Shown here in pieces: positions 8,214 through 16,276 of a DNA stretch of 34,888 nucleotides. The notes below the pieces were generated by a model that made no database searches, was not told where the DNA came from, and worked only from the letters and a program-made list of their open reading frames with translations. The stretch is from an uncultured Muribaculaceae bacterium. GTDB taxonomy: Bacteria > Bacteroidota > Bacteroidia > Bacteroidales > Muribaculaceae. The DNA lies in contig CALUMX010000032.1 of NCBI GenBank assembly GCA_944321875.1, positions 1 through 34,888 on the forward strand. The letters are read 5' to 3'. Position 1 is the first letter of the stretch, and every line of letters begins with the position of its first letter. A program made the translations under genes and the position numbers.

Positions 8214-9218
8214 TTATTGCTTGATGGTGGAACTTTTGATTTCGACTTGGGTCAGATGCAGGTCGACTACGCCGGTTATTTCCGTGGAGCACTCTCCGAG
8301 CCATCCGTTTTCCTGGTTGACGCCGGTGTAGATTTTGATGAAATCCACGCCCGGCAGGTTGACCGGGTTGCCCTGGCCGTCAACAGCCCAGTCGATGTCG
8401 ATGGCAGAGGCGTCGTTGCTGTTGAGCTCGTTGTCGGCATATCCGTAGCGGAAGCGGTAGAGCGCGTAGTATTTGCCTTCCTTGCTCAGGTCGATGCCGT
8501 TTTGAGGCAGGCGCGTTCCTTTGAAGGTGATTTTGTCTTCTTTAATCCATTGAGGGTAATAGGGTTGCTTGTGGGAGGAATTCATCGCCTTGTAGCCGCT
8601 GTTGCCCTGATTGTCTTCCCAGCGGATGTAGTTGTCGGTGGCTGTGTCCGGATTCTGTTCCGGGCGGAAATAGGTGATTTCGTAATCGGCGATGGTTTTC
8701 GTGTCGTTTCCGGCTTCATTGGCAAGGTCAATCCAGCTTTCCTTGCCGCCAAGGTGTGAGCTGCCGGCGATTTCATACCACGGGTCATCAGCCTGGTTGT
8801 TGTGGTTGGCATCGTAGCTGACCATGATGACGCCGGGTTCGCAGCTGCCGTAATCCGACTGGCCGTTGGCGTAGAACGCATTGCCCAAGACGCGGAAGTC
8901 GCAAAGACCGGATTTGTTTTCGATGGTGTGGTCGAATCCCACGATGATGTAACCGCCGAATCCGCCCAAAGTCACCATTCCCTCGCCTTCGCCTCCGATG
9001 GCGGCGAGAGCTTTGCGGTTCATGTCTTCCTGAGTGTCGCCTTCTTCGTATTCAGGGAGCTGGTTGGTGAATTGTCCGACAGCCGGACGGTAGTCGATTA
9101 CACGGGTGACGAAAGGTGTCGGCGTGTTGTCACCGCCTTTGGGACCGTCTTCGCTGCTGCATGCGGTAACGGCCAGAATGGGCAGCAGACAGGCCGGGAG
9201 CAAAAAAATTTTTTTCAT
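8214..9218 (-). CDS. Riboswitch-controlled cell-surface lipoprotein
   Basis: The 334-residue protein has a lipoprotein signal ending AVTAC (Cys20), followed by SSED. Its body reads like a conserved Bacteroidota surface-protein family often found in B12-regulated loci: LGGFGGYIIVGFDHTIEN, then DFRVLGNAFYANG, then EPGVIMVSYDAN, then DDPWYEIAGS, then YIRWEDNQGNSGY, and near the end DIDWAVDGQGNPVNLPG and GWLGECSTEITG. The DANHNNQADD stretch resembles a calcium-binding loop. The ATG at 9218 is used because it starts the signal peptide. The frame stays open further upstream, but only through the riboswitch leader. It is the first gene of the operon, 207 nt after the riboswitch, followed by two propeller lipoproteins. 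The family assignment is from memory and the ligand is unproven. Confidence 0.82.
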   Translation of the reverse strand: MKKIFLLPACLLPILAVTACSSEDGPKGGDNTPTPFVTRVIDYRPAVGQFTNQLPEYEEGDTQEDMNRKALAAIGGEGEGMVTLGGFGGYIIVGFDHTIENKSGLCDFRVLGNAFYANGQSDYGSCEPGVIMVSYDANHNNQADDPWYEIAGSSHLGGKESWIDLANEAGNDTKTIADYEITYFRPEQNPDTATDNYIRWEDNQGNSGYKAMNSSHKQPYYPQWIKEDKITFKGTRLPQNGIDLSKEGKYYALYRFRYGYADNELNSNDASAIDIDWAVDGQGNPVNLPGVDFIKIYTGVNQENGWLGECSTEITGVVDLHLTQVEIKSSTIKQ

Positions 9219-9425
9219 TGTTGTGAATTTGTTAAAAAGTTGCTGGCCTGAGAGAAACGGGAGTTGACAGCCGACCGTGTGCTGCCGTCGGAACACGGCA
9301 AGCAACAAGAAGACACCGACGATTCCTGCCGACAAACGGGCAGAATGTGCGGAAATGATAGCGTTTGAAAATAAAGTCAAGCATTCAACCGTCCTTTCCT
9401 CGAGACCGGTTAAAATTTCAGTTTG

Positions 9426-9601
9426 CAGATGGCAGGTCTTCTGACTTACTCTCGCGTTGACCTCCTTCCCGGCAGGGTTGCCAGTGGAGAAACAGACTGT
9501 CACGCGTTGGAATAGAGCTTACAGCAGCGGGACTGTCAGGGATTTGCACCCTGTTCCCTTTTAATTCCTTAGGCCGGAGCGGCCCGTTGGAAACCAATCT
9601 G
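9426..9601 (-). ncRNA. Cobalamin riboswitch
   Basis: On the minus strand this shows the conserved core of the cobalamin (AdoCbl-type) riboswitch. It contains the GGGAACAGGGTGCAAATCCC segment, then CAGTCCCGCTGCTGTAAG, then a CCACTGG-like segment, and finally the B12 box AAGTCAGAAGACCTGCCATC (revcomp of 9428-9447). A short P1 stem can form between CAGAT (9597-9601) and ATCTG (9426-9430). By family knowledge, bound cobalamin shuts off expression of the genes below it, here three lipoproteins. No clear intrinsic terminator lies between it and the first start, so control may be translational or through other pairing. Confidence 0.95.
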
Positions 9602-9606
9602 TGGTG

Positions 9607-9614
9607 CAAAAGTA
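9607..9614 (-). promoter_or_regulatory. Putative -7 element of the riboswitch operon
   Basis: On the minus strand this reads TACTTTTG, matching TAnnTTTG, and it lies immediately upstream of the riboswitch 5' end, where a start site is expected. No good TTTG is seen at -33. Confidence 0.5.
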
Positions 9615-9710
9615 ATAATTTTAGCGGTAAAAACCGCATGGAGGCATTTGGAAAATTTTCATCCTCCGTCGGGCAGCCGTCGGCGGAGGCGGCCTTTTCG
9701 GAGGGAATAA

Positions 9711-9742
9711 TTTGCCTATTCATTTGTCTTGCACTATCTTTG
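9711..9742 (+). promoter_or_regulatory. panB promoter
   Basis: A TTTG at 9711-9714 is followed after exactly 20 nt by TATCTTTG at 9735-9742. This is a full match to the Bacteroidota primary-sigma promoter. It overlaps the in-frame ATG at 9729, which argues that translation begins instead at 9768. Confidence 0.85.
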
Positions 9743-9767
9743 CAGCCTGAATCAAAACAAATTCATA

Positions 9768-10586
9768 ATGTCAACTTACGTAGAAGATAAAAGAAAGGTG
9801 ACTACACGCCGCCTGTTCGAGATGAAGCAGCGCGGTGAGAAAATCTCCATGCTGACGGCCTATGATTACTCGATGGCCAAATTGATTGACGAGGCCGGAA
9901 TGGACGTAATCCTTGTGGGTGACTCCGCTTCGAACGTGATGGCCGGTAACGTTACGACATTGCCCATGACGCTTGACCAGATGATTTATCATGGAAAATC
10001 GGTAATGCGTGCGGTGAAGCGTGCGTTGGTCGTAGTGGATATGCCGTTTGGTACCTACCAGGGAAATTCAAAGGAGGCGCTGTCGTCAGCCATCCGCATC
10101 ATGAAGGAAACCCATGCCGACTGTGTCAAGCTGGAGGGTGGCTCGGAAGTGAGAGAGTCAATCGAGCGTATTCTGTGTGCCGGTATCCCGGTGATGGGAC
10201 ACCTCGGACTTACTCCGCAGTCCATCAATAAGTTCGGCTCTTACACCGTGCGTGCAAGAGAAGAGGCTGAGGCAAAGAAGTTGGTTGAGGATGCGAAGCT
10301 GTTGGAGGAAATCGGCTGTTTCGCTATCGTACTTGAAAAGATTCCTGCCGAACTGGCTGCCCGTGTGGTTAAGGAAGTGTCAGTGCCTATTATCGGTATC
10401 GGTGCCGGTGGCGGCGTTGACGGTCAGGTGCTTGTAATGCATGACATGCTTGGTATCAACAAGGGCTTCTCTCCGCGATTCCTGCGTCGCTATGCCGACT
10501 TGAGCACCATCATCACTGACGCTGTGGCAAAATACATCGAGGATGTGAAGACTGCCGACTTCCCTAACGAGAAGGAACAATACTAA
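9768..10586 (+). CDS. panB: 3-methyl-2-oxobutanoate hydroxymethyltransferase
   Basis: The 272-residue TIM-barrel enzyme transfers a hydroxymethyl group from methylenetetrahydrofolate to ketoisovalerate, giving ketopantoate, the first committed step of pantothenate and CoA synthesis. Visible motifs include [13 protein letters not shown] near residue 25, [10 protein letters not shown] with the Mg-binding Asp, [11 protein letters not shown] near residue 89, VKLEGG near residue 121, [11 protein letters not shown] near residue 143, a Glu in the ALVLE-like strand ([11 protein letters not shown]) and [22 protein letters not shown] near residue 208. The ATG at 9768 gives the family N terminus [10 protein letters not shown] and lies downstream of the promoter. 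It stands alone between that promoter and a strong terminator. Confidence 0.97.
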   Translation: MSTYVEDKRKVTTRRLFEMKQRGEKISMLTAYDYSMAKLIDEAGMDVILVGDSASNVMAGNVTTLPMTLDQMIYHGKSVMRAVKRALVVVDMPFGTYQGNSKEALSSAIRIMKETHADCVKLEGGSEVRESIERILCAGIPVMGHLGLTPQSINKFGSYTVRAREEAEAKKLVEDAKLLEEIGCFAIVLEKIPAELAARVVKEVSVPIIGIGAGGGVDGQVLVMHDMLGINKGFSPRFLRRYADLSTIITDAVAKYIEDVKTADFPNEKEQY

Positions 10587-10634
10587 GAACCGGTTGCAGC
10601 TAAATCTTGTGCTGCATCTGAAAAGATACATTAT

Positions 10635-10690
10635 TTATAAAGGAAAGCGGGAACTGCCTGATGGCGGTTCCCGCTTTCCTTTTCTATCTT
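10635..10690. terminator. Terminator between panB and the PBP gene
   Basis: A long near-perfect stem (10641-10658 with 10663-10680, one G-T wobble, four-base loop TGAT) is followed on the plus strand by TTTCTATCTTG. On the minus strand it is followed by the AT-rich TTATAAATAA. It separates convergent genes and probably terminates panB efficiently and the PBP gene more weakly. Confidence 0.85.
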
Positions 10691-10699
10691 GTCCGTACC

Positions 10700-13138
10700 C
10701 TATTCGAGGGCATTCTCATCAATAATTACGTCCTCGGGAAGGTCTGCGTCTTCGGCGCCTTCGGTGTCAATCCGTATGTCGGCGGTATTGATGGAGTCAG
10801 TTGCCAGCGTATCTGGTACGACAAACGGCCGGCAGTTGTAGGAACGGCTGATTTCCATCTTCGGCTTTTCCGGGAATTTCGAGCGGTAGCGTTTCAGTGA
10901 CGGGTCTTTCAGCACCTTCTCCATGAAGTAGGCGAAGACAGGCATGGCCGTGTGTGAGCCTTGTCCGTGGATAGTGGAGCGGAAATGCACGCTACGGTAC
11001 TCACCGCCGACCCAGCAGCCGCCCACGAGACGGGGTGTAGCTCCGACATACCAGCCGTCGCTGTTGTTGGACGTGGTACCGGTCTTGCCGCCGAAGTTGG
11101 TGTCGTAGTTGTGGATGTTGTATCCCCAAAGGCCGAGCGATGTACCTCCCGGTTCCGTCATGCCGGCACGCAGCATCTGCTGCATCAGGAAGGCCGTCTC
11201 GTAGCTGACGGCTTCGCGCTGTTCCGGCTTATGTTCATAGATGACGTTTCCATCCTTGTCCTTGATGAGTGTCACGAGCACCGGCTCGTTGTACCGTCCG
11301 TCGTTCATAATCGTATTGTAGGCATTGGTCAGTTCGAGCAGGTTCACGTCGGAAGAGCCGAGAGCCAGCGCCGGCGTATTGTCGAGCGGAGAACTGATGC
11401 CGAGGCGTTTCGCCACGTCAATCACCTTATCCATTCCGATTTCGTCGGCTATGGCCACAGCCACCGAGTTAATGGAGTTGGAGAACGCGTGTTTCAGCGA
11501 CATCGGTGCGTTGGTGTAGGTCCAGGTGGCGTTGCGTGGTGCCCATTTGGTCGGTTTTCCGTCGGCATCGAAGGCATCGTAGGTGCGGTAGGTGTCGATG
11601 CGCTCGTCGCACGGTCCGAGGCCGTTTTCCATGGCGGCCGTGTAGACAAAGAGCTTGAACGTCGAGCCCGGTTGACGCTCGGCCGTTACCTTGTCATATT
11701 TCCAGTGGTCGAAATCAATGTCGCCCACCCATGCCTTTACCTCACCCGTTGCCGGTTCGAGCGCAACGAATGAGCAGTGCATGAAGCGCACCATGTAGCG
11801 GATGGAGTCCATCGTACTCAACAGCATGTTGCGTGTGCCGTTCTTATAGTCAAACACGGAAACCATGTGGGGCAGGTTCATATAGTAGTCGATGGAGTCC
11901 GGATTATTGGGGAATTCCTTCTGGAGCGACTTGTAGTAGTCGGTCCGTTTTGCCAGTCCCTCGATGAATCCTTTCAGCTCCTGCTTGTTCTCGTCGCGCC
12001 ATGGATTCTCGCGGCCCCAGTCGGCGTTGAAGTTGCGTTGCACCTGTTCCATGTGCTTTCTGACAGCCTCTTCCGCATACCGCTGCATCTTGATGTCGAG
12101 GGTTGTGTAAATCTGCAGGCCGTCGCCGTAGAGGTCGTAGCCGTTTTCCTTGCACCATTCATTGAGCCGGTTGGCCACTTCCTGGCGGAAATAGGGAGCA
12201 ATACCGTCGGTCGGACGTTCCGGGCTGTAGTGGAGCGTAATCGGAAGCTGTTTCAGCGAGTCAAATTCCTCTTGCGATATGACATTGTGACGGCGCATGT
12301 TTTCAAGCACGACGTTCCTGCGCTTCAGGCTGTTGTCGGGGTGAAGCCGCGGGTTGTAGGTCGTGGTGGCCTTGAGCAGGCCGACGAGCACGGCACATTG
12401 GTCAGGCGTCAGCTTGTCGGGAGTCGTGTTGAAGTAGGTTTTCGCCGCCGTGCGGATGCCGTAGGCGTTGCTTCCGAAATCGACCGTGTTGAGATACATG
12501 GTCAGGATTTCTTTTTTTGAGAAGAACATTTCAAGTTTGACAGCCGTAATCCACTCCTTCGCTTTCATGACAAGCAGGCGTACGCCGGGAATGTAGCCGG
12601 TAAGACCGGTAGAGTATTCCGTACGGGTCTTGAACATGTTTTTCACGAGCTGCTGGGTGATGGTGCTGGCTCCGCGGGCATCCTGTCCGCGAACCATTTC
12701 GGAGGCAGCGGCGGCCACGCCCTGGAGGTCGATACCGAAGTGGTCGTAGAACCGCTCGTCCTCTGTGGAAATCAGCGCATCAATGAGGACGGGGGATATT
12801 TCCTCATAAGTGACAGGAAGTCGGTTTTCCCGGTAGTAGCGGCCGATGATTTCACCGTTGGCGCTGTAAAGGGTTGATGAAATGTCCTGCTTGGGGTGGG
12901 AGATGGTGTGCAGGCTCGGTGATTTACCGAACAGCCACAGGAAATTGATGTCGACTAAAAACAGCATGAGCATGCAGAACGCGACAAACGAAATGGCGGC
13001 CATGACAGCCTTTCCGTACCAGCGCAGGGATTTGTACGTGCGTTTGTACCAGTGGAGGAACCGGATGATTCCGTGCCAGATAAACTTCAGGAGATCGACA
13101 ACTTTGTCAAATATTCCTTTCAAAAAATTGTATTTCAT
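10700..13138 (-). CDS. Class A penicillin-binding protein (PBP1A type)
   Basis: The 812-residue bifunctional cell-wall synthase polymerises lipid II and crosslinks peptidoglycan in the periplasm. It has a basic cytoplasmic N terminus and one membrane helix (about residues 45-70). The GT51 glycosyltransferase domain (about 95-290) carries catalytic Glu126 in STEDERFYDH and the GASTITQQLVKN motif. The transpeptidase domain (about 430-740) has the active Ser492 in PGSTFKLF, an SNSIN (SxN) motif and Lys685 in GKTGTTSNN. All catalytic motifs are intact and the length is normal. The acidic tail rich in Asp and Glu after about residue 785 is unremarkable in Bacteroidota homologues. It is transcribed singly and divergently from the GH3 operon. 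Confidence 0.95.
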   Translation of the reverse strand: MKYNFLKGIFDKVVDLLKFIWHGIIRFLHWYKRTYKSLRWYGKAVMAAISFVAFCMLMLFLVDINFLWLFGKSPSLHTISHPKQDISSTLYSANGEIIGRYYRENRLPVTYEEISPVLIDALISTEDERFYDHFGIDLQGVAAAASEMVRGQDARGASTITQQLVKNMFKTRTEYSTGLTGYIPGVRLLVMKAKEWITAVKLEMFFSKKEILTMYLNTVDFGSNAYGIRTAAKTYFNTTPDKLTPDQCAVLVGLLKATTTYNPRLHPDNSLKRRNVVLENMRRHNVISQEEFDSLKQLPITLHYSPERPTDGIAPYFRQEVANRLNEWCKENGYDLYGDGLQIYTTLDIKMQRYAEEAVRKHMEQVQRNFNADWGRENPWRDENKQELKGFIEGLAKRTDYYKSLQKEFPNNPDSIDYYMNLPHMVSVFDYKNGTRNMLLSTMDSIRYMVRFMHCSFVALEPATGEVKAWVGDIDFDHWKYDKVTAERQPGSTFKLFVYTAAMENGLGPCDERIDTYRTYDAFDADGKPTKWAPRNATWTYTNAPMSLKHAFSNSINSVAVAIADEIGMDKVIDVAKRLGISSPLDNTPALALGSSDVNLLELTNAYNTIMNDGRYNEPVLVTLIKDKDGNVIYEHKPEQREAVSYETAFLMQQMLRAGMTEPGGTSLGLWGYNIHNYDTNFGGKTGTTSNNSDGWYVGATPRLVGGCWVGGEYRSVHFRSTIHGQGSHTAMPVFAYFMEKVLKDPSLKRYRSKFPEKPKMEISRSYNCRPFVVPDTLATDSINTADIRIDTEGAEDADLPEDVIIDENALE

Positions 13139-13168
13139 AATACCGGAGTGTACTATCCATCCAGACTA

Positions 13169-13176
13169 CAAAGATA
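13169..13176 (-). promoter_or_regulatory. Putative -7 element for the PBP gene
   Basis: On the minus strand this reads TATCTTTG, an exact consensus match 30 nt before the start codon. A TTTG exists upstream but at about 25 nt spacing, longer than usual. Confidence 0.55.
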
Positions 13177-13325
13177 ATGCAAATTGAGAGTTGTAGAAAA
13201 ACAAAAATCAAGATTTGTCAATGCCGTGAATGCATTTTTTTATTGCTTTAAAAATCTCCGTTCTATTAAATTATAAATAAGGCTGGTCGGAATGCGTCAT
13301 AGGTGTGTTGAAAATTCCGTTCTCA

Positions 13326-13357
13326 TTTGCCTTTACTCTCGCCTTTCACTATCTTTG
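13326..13357 (+). promoter_or_regulatory. Promoter of the GH3-phosphatase-sirtuin operon
   Basis: TTTG at 13326-13329 and TATCTTTG at 13350-13357 are separated by 20 nt, a perfect match to the Bacteroidota promoter. The start codon follows 22 nt later. Confidence 0.85.
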
Positions 13358-13379
13358 CAATTGAACAATATATTAAGTA

Positions 13380-14894
13380 ATGAGTTTGACTTCATTATTG
13401 CGTCCTTTCTTCATGCCGCGGATAAAGCAGACTTCCCGCTTTGCGGCAGAGGGCGCCAGCATTCAGATGCAACAGTTGCGTTCCTTGTTGAAAGAGGCTG
13501 AGCAGACGGAATGCGGAAAGCGGTTTAGTTTTAATAAGATTTCGACATATGCTGATTTTTGCGAGGCAGTGCCGATGGTACATTATGAGGACATTCGCGC
13601 GGAAGTAATGCGGATGGTTGAGGGCGAGCGTGACGTCCTGTGGCCGGGTCGGGTGCGGAATTTCGCACAGTCGTCGGGCACATCGGACGGCAAAAGTAAA
13701 TATATCCCCATCACAAAAGAGTCGTTCAAGCGCTGTCATTACCGTGGCGGTGCCGACTGCGTGGCCCATTATCTGTATCTGAATCCGCAGAGCCGTATTT
13801 TCGACGGTCGGGCTTTCATCCTGGGCGGCAGTTTCGCCAATGAGCTTCATCTGCGCAGTGATGTGGTGGTAGGTGACTTGTCCGCCAACTTGATTGACAA
13901 TATAAATCCGCTGGTCAACCTGGTGCGAATTCCGGGAAAGAAGGTCGCACTGATGGAGGACTGGAGCAAGAAGCTCCCTGCACTGGTGGAGGCGAGCATG
14001 AATAAGAATGTGACGAACATTTCGGGTGTGCCGTCTTGGTTCCTTTCTGTCATTAAGGAGATTTTGCGCCGTAAGGGTGTGGACAATCTGCATGAGGTGT
14101 GGCCCAATCTGGAGGTGTTTTTCCATGGAGGTATCAGTTTCAAGCCTTACCGTGAGCAGTATGAGGCGATGACTGACCCGACCAAGATGCACTTCCTGGA
14201 GACTTACAACGCTTCGGAGGGATTTTTCGCCGTGCAGAATTCGTGGGACACGAAGGCTATGCTGCTGTTGCTCGATTTGGGCGTGTTCTATGAGTTCATA
14301 CCTCTTTCGGAGGTCGACAACGAGCATCCCAAAGCGTTGACGGTGGCCGACGTAGAGGCTGGAAAGACGTATGAGCTGGTCATTACGGCCTGCAACGGCT
14401 TGTGGCGTTACCGCCTCGGCGATACGGTACGGGTGGAGAGCACGGCTCCGGTGAAAATCACGATTGCCGGCCGCACGAAGCACTTCATCAATGCTTTCGG
14501 CGAGGAGCTGATGGTCTATAATGCCGATGCGGCTCTGGCAGTGGCTTGCGAGCAGACGGGTGCGGCTGTGTCCAATTATACGGTGGCACCGGTCTATGCG
14601 ACGGCGCAGAGCAAGGGCCGCCATGAGTGGCTTGTGGAGTTTGAGCGTCGTCCGGCCGATATGGAGGCGTTTGCCGATATACTCGACCGTCAGTTGCAGC
14701 ATGAGAATTCCGACTATGAGGCCAAGCGTTCGGGCGACTTGTTTATCAACCGTCTTTCCATCGTTGAGGCCCGCAAGGGTCTGTTTGACGAATGGCTGCT
14801 GAAGCGCAGCGGCAAGCTCGGTGGACAGCGCAAGATTCCGCGGTTGTATAATTCGCGGGAAATTATGGAGGAAATGTTGAACCTCAATAAATAG
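13380..14894 (+). CDS. GH3 auxin-responsive-promoter family acyl-adenylating protein
   Basis: The 504-residue protein belongs to the GH3 family, whose plant members adenylate carboxylic acids such as jasmonate or auxin and join them to amino acids. The ATP-binding signature QSSGTSDGKSKYIPIT lies near residue 98, and further conserved blocks include VPSWFLSVIKEI (about 219), FFHGGISFKPYREQY (about 248), LETYNASEGFFAVQ (about 273), LWRYRLGDTVRV (about 341) and the hinge-like GRTKHFINAFGEELM (about 363). The fold is of the ANL superfamily. Bacterial GH3 proteins are widespread in Bacteroidota but their substrates are unknown. It is the first gene of an operon with a secreted phosphatase (14 nt gap) and a sirtuin. 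The start at 13380 lies right after a perfect promoter. Confidence 0.9.
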   Translation: MSLTSLLRPFFMPRIKQTSRFAAEGASIQMQQLRSLLKEAEQTECGKRFSFNKISTYADFCEAVPMVHYEDIRAEVMRMVEGERDVLWPGRVRNFAQSSGTSDGKSKYIPITKESFKRCHYRGGADCVAHYLYLNPQSRIFDGRAFILGGSFANELHLRSDVVVGDLSANLIDNINPLVNLVRIPGKKVALMEDWSKKLPALVEASMNKNVTNISGVPSWFLSVIKEILRRKGVDNLHEVWPNLEVFFHGGISFKPYREQYEAMTDPTKMHFLETYNASEGFFAVQNSWDTKAMLLLLDLGVFYEFIPLSEVDNEHPKALTVADVEAGKTYELVITACNGLWRYRLGDTVRVESTAPVKITIAGRTKHFINAFGEELMVYNADAALAVACEQTGAAVSNYTVAPVYATAQSKGRHEWLVEFERRPADMEAFADILDRQLQHENSDYEAKRSGDLFINRLSIVEARKGLFDEWLLKRSGKLGGQRKIPRLYNSREIMEEMLNLNK

Positions 14895-14908
14895 AATGAT
14901 TACTAACT

Positions 14909-16270
14909 ATGAGAAAATTATTTTTAGTATTGACTTTCATGCTGGCGGCGATTGTGAGCGCGTCGGCATCGGTGAAGTATGTGTTTTTCTTCATCGGAGA
15001 CGGTATGGGCATCGGCCATGTGATGGCTGCGGAGACCTACAACCGTACGGTGCTCGGCAATGACCAACCGCTGCTGATGATGCAGTTCCCTGTGACTTCG
15101 ATGGCTATGACCTATTCTGCCAACAATATCGTGACCGATTCGGCGGCAGCCGGTACGGCGCTTGCCACGGGAGAGAAGACCAACAACTATATGATTGGCG
15201 TGCGTCCTGACTCGACGGCGGTAATCAGCCTGGCTTCTCAGCTGAAGGCGGCAGGCTATGGAGTAGGCGTGGTGACGTCGGTGGCGTTCGACGACGCGAC
15301 TCCGGCAGCCCAGTATGCTCATCAGCCGAACCGCAATATGTACCGGGAAATCTGTGCAGACGGAGCGCGTAGCGGATTTGACTTCATTGCCGGAGCCTAT
15401 ACGCACGACGTGAAGAACAGCGAGGCTATTTTTGCTGATTTCGCCGATAACGGTTATGCCGTGGCTCACGGTCTGAAGGCGCTTGAGGGCGTGAAGTCGG
15501 CGCAGAAGATTCTGCTTACAGCCGGTAACCCGAAGAAAGAGAACAGTATTGGTCTCACGATTGACAGCATACCGGGTGCGATGACGTTGCGCGATATGAC
15601 GGCTGCCGGACTGGAGCATCTGTTGCGCGTATCGCCCGACGGTTTCTACATGATGGTGGAAGGCGGAAATATTGACCATGCAGCACATGCCAATGACGGC
15701 GCGACAGTGATTAAGGAAATCCTTAACTTCCAGCAGTCTATCCGCGTGGCTTACGATTTCTATCTGCAGCATCCGGAGGAAACGCTCATTGTAGTGACTG
15801 CCGACCATAACACAGGCGGTTTGTCGCTTGGCGTGGACAAAGGAGATAAGAACGTTCCGCTACGACTGATTGACTGTCAACGCATTTCGAAAGATAATTT
15901 CAACGATTTCTGCGTGGCACACAAGGATTATACCTGGGAAGAAATAAAGGCAGCAATGGGCGAGAAGCTCGGCTTGTGGACGGTTATCCCTGTCACGGAA
16001 GACGAGGAGGCACGCATGAAGGCGGCCTACGACCTGATGGGAACGAAGAAGGATTTGTCGCAAAAGACACTTTACAAGGAATTCTTCTCTTTCTCGGCTA
16101 TCGTGTATGACATCTTGAACCATAAATACGGTATTGGCTTCACGACGTTCAGCCATGCGGGCAATCCCGTACCGGTATTTGCCATCGGTGAGGGTTGCGA
16201 GGTGTTCAGCCGTCTGAACAACAACGTGGAGATTCCGTTGAAGATGAAGAAGTTAATTGACTTAGATTAA
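14909..16270 (+). CDS. Secreted alkaline phosphatase
   Basis: The 453-residue protein has a signal peptide (MRKLFLVLTFMLAAIVSASAS) and the metal-dependent alkaline phosphatase fold, hydrolysing phosphate monoesters in the periplasm. Visible signatures are FFIGDGMGIGH (metal Asp), the nucleophile Ser78 in TDSAAAGTALATGEK, FDDATPAA near residue 129, EGGNIDHAAHANDG (metal ligands), VTADHNTGGL near residue 296 and the late FTTFSHAGNPVPVFA with a metal His. All ligands appear intact and the length is close to that of the family. There is no lipobox. It lies between the GH3 gene and a sirtuin gene with very short gaps (14 and 6 nt). No phosphate-regulon site was recognised. Confidence 0.93.
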   Translation: MRKLFLVLTFMLAAIVSASASVKYVFFFIGDGMGIGHVMAAETYNRTVLGNDQPLLMMQFPVTSMAMTYSANNIVTDSAAAGTALATGEKTNNYMIGVRPDSTAVISLASQLKAAGYGVGVVTSVAFDDATPAAQYAHQPNRNMYREICADGARSGFDFIAGAYTHDVKNSEAIFADFADNGYAVAHGLKALEGVKSAQKILLTAGNPKKENSIGLTIDSIPGAMTLRDMTAAGLEHLLRVSPDGFYMMVEGGNIDHAAHANDGATVIKEILNFQQSIRVAYDFYLQHPEETLIVVTADHNTGGLSLGVDKGDKNVPLRLIDCQRISKDNFNDFCVAHKDYTWEEIKAAMGEKLGLWTVIPVTEDEEARMKAAYDLMGTKKDLSQKTLYKEFFSFSAIVYDILNHKYGIGFTTFSHAGNPVPVFAIGEGCEVFSRLNNNVEIPLKMKKLIDLD

Positions 16271-16276
16271 ATAGCT

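Noticed and set aside
9219..9503. Upstream extension of the first B12-operon lipoprotein to an ATG at 9503
   Set aside because: It would translate through the riboswitch B12 box and bury the lipoprotein signal inside the protein.
9624..9637. Small hairpin GCGGT-AAAA-ACCGC near the riboswitch promoter
   Set aside because: The stem is only 5 bp and lies upstream of the likely transcript start, so it has no evident role.
13395..14702. Antisense 435-codon frame over the GH3 gene
   Set aside because: The GH3 protein is certain from its motifs. The antisense frame is a His- and Arg-rich shadow.
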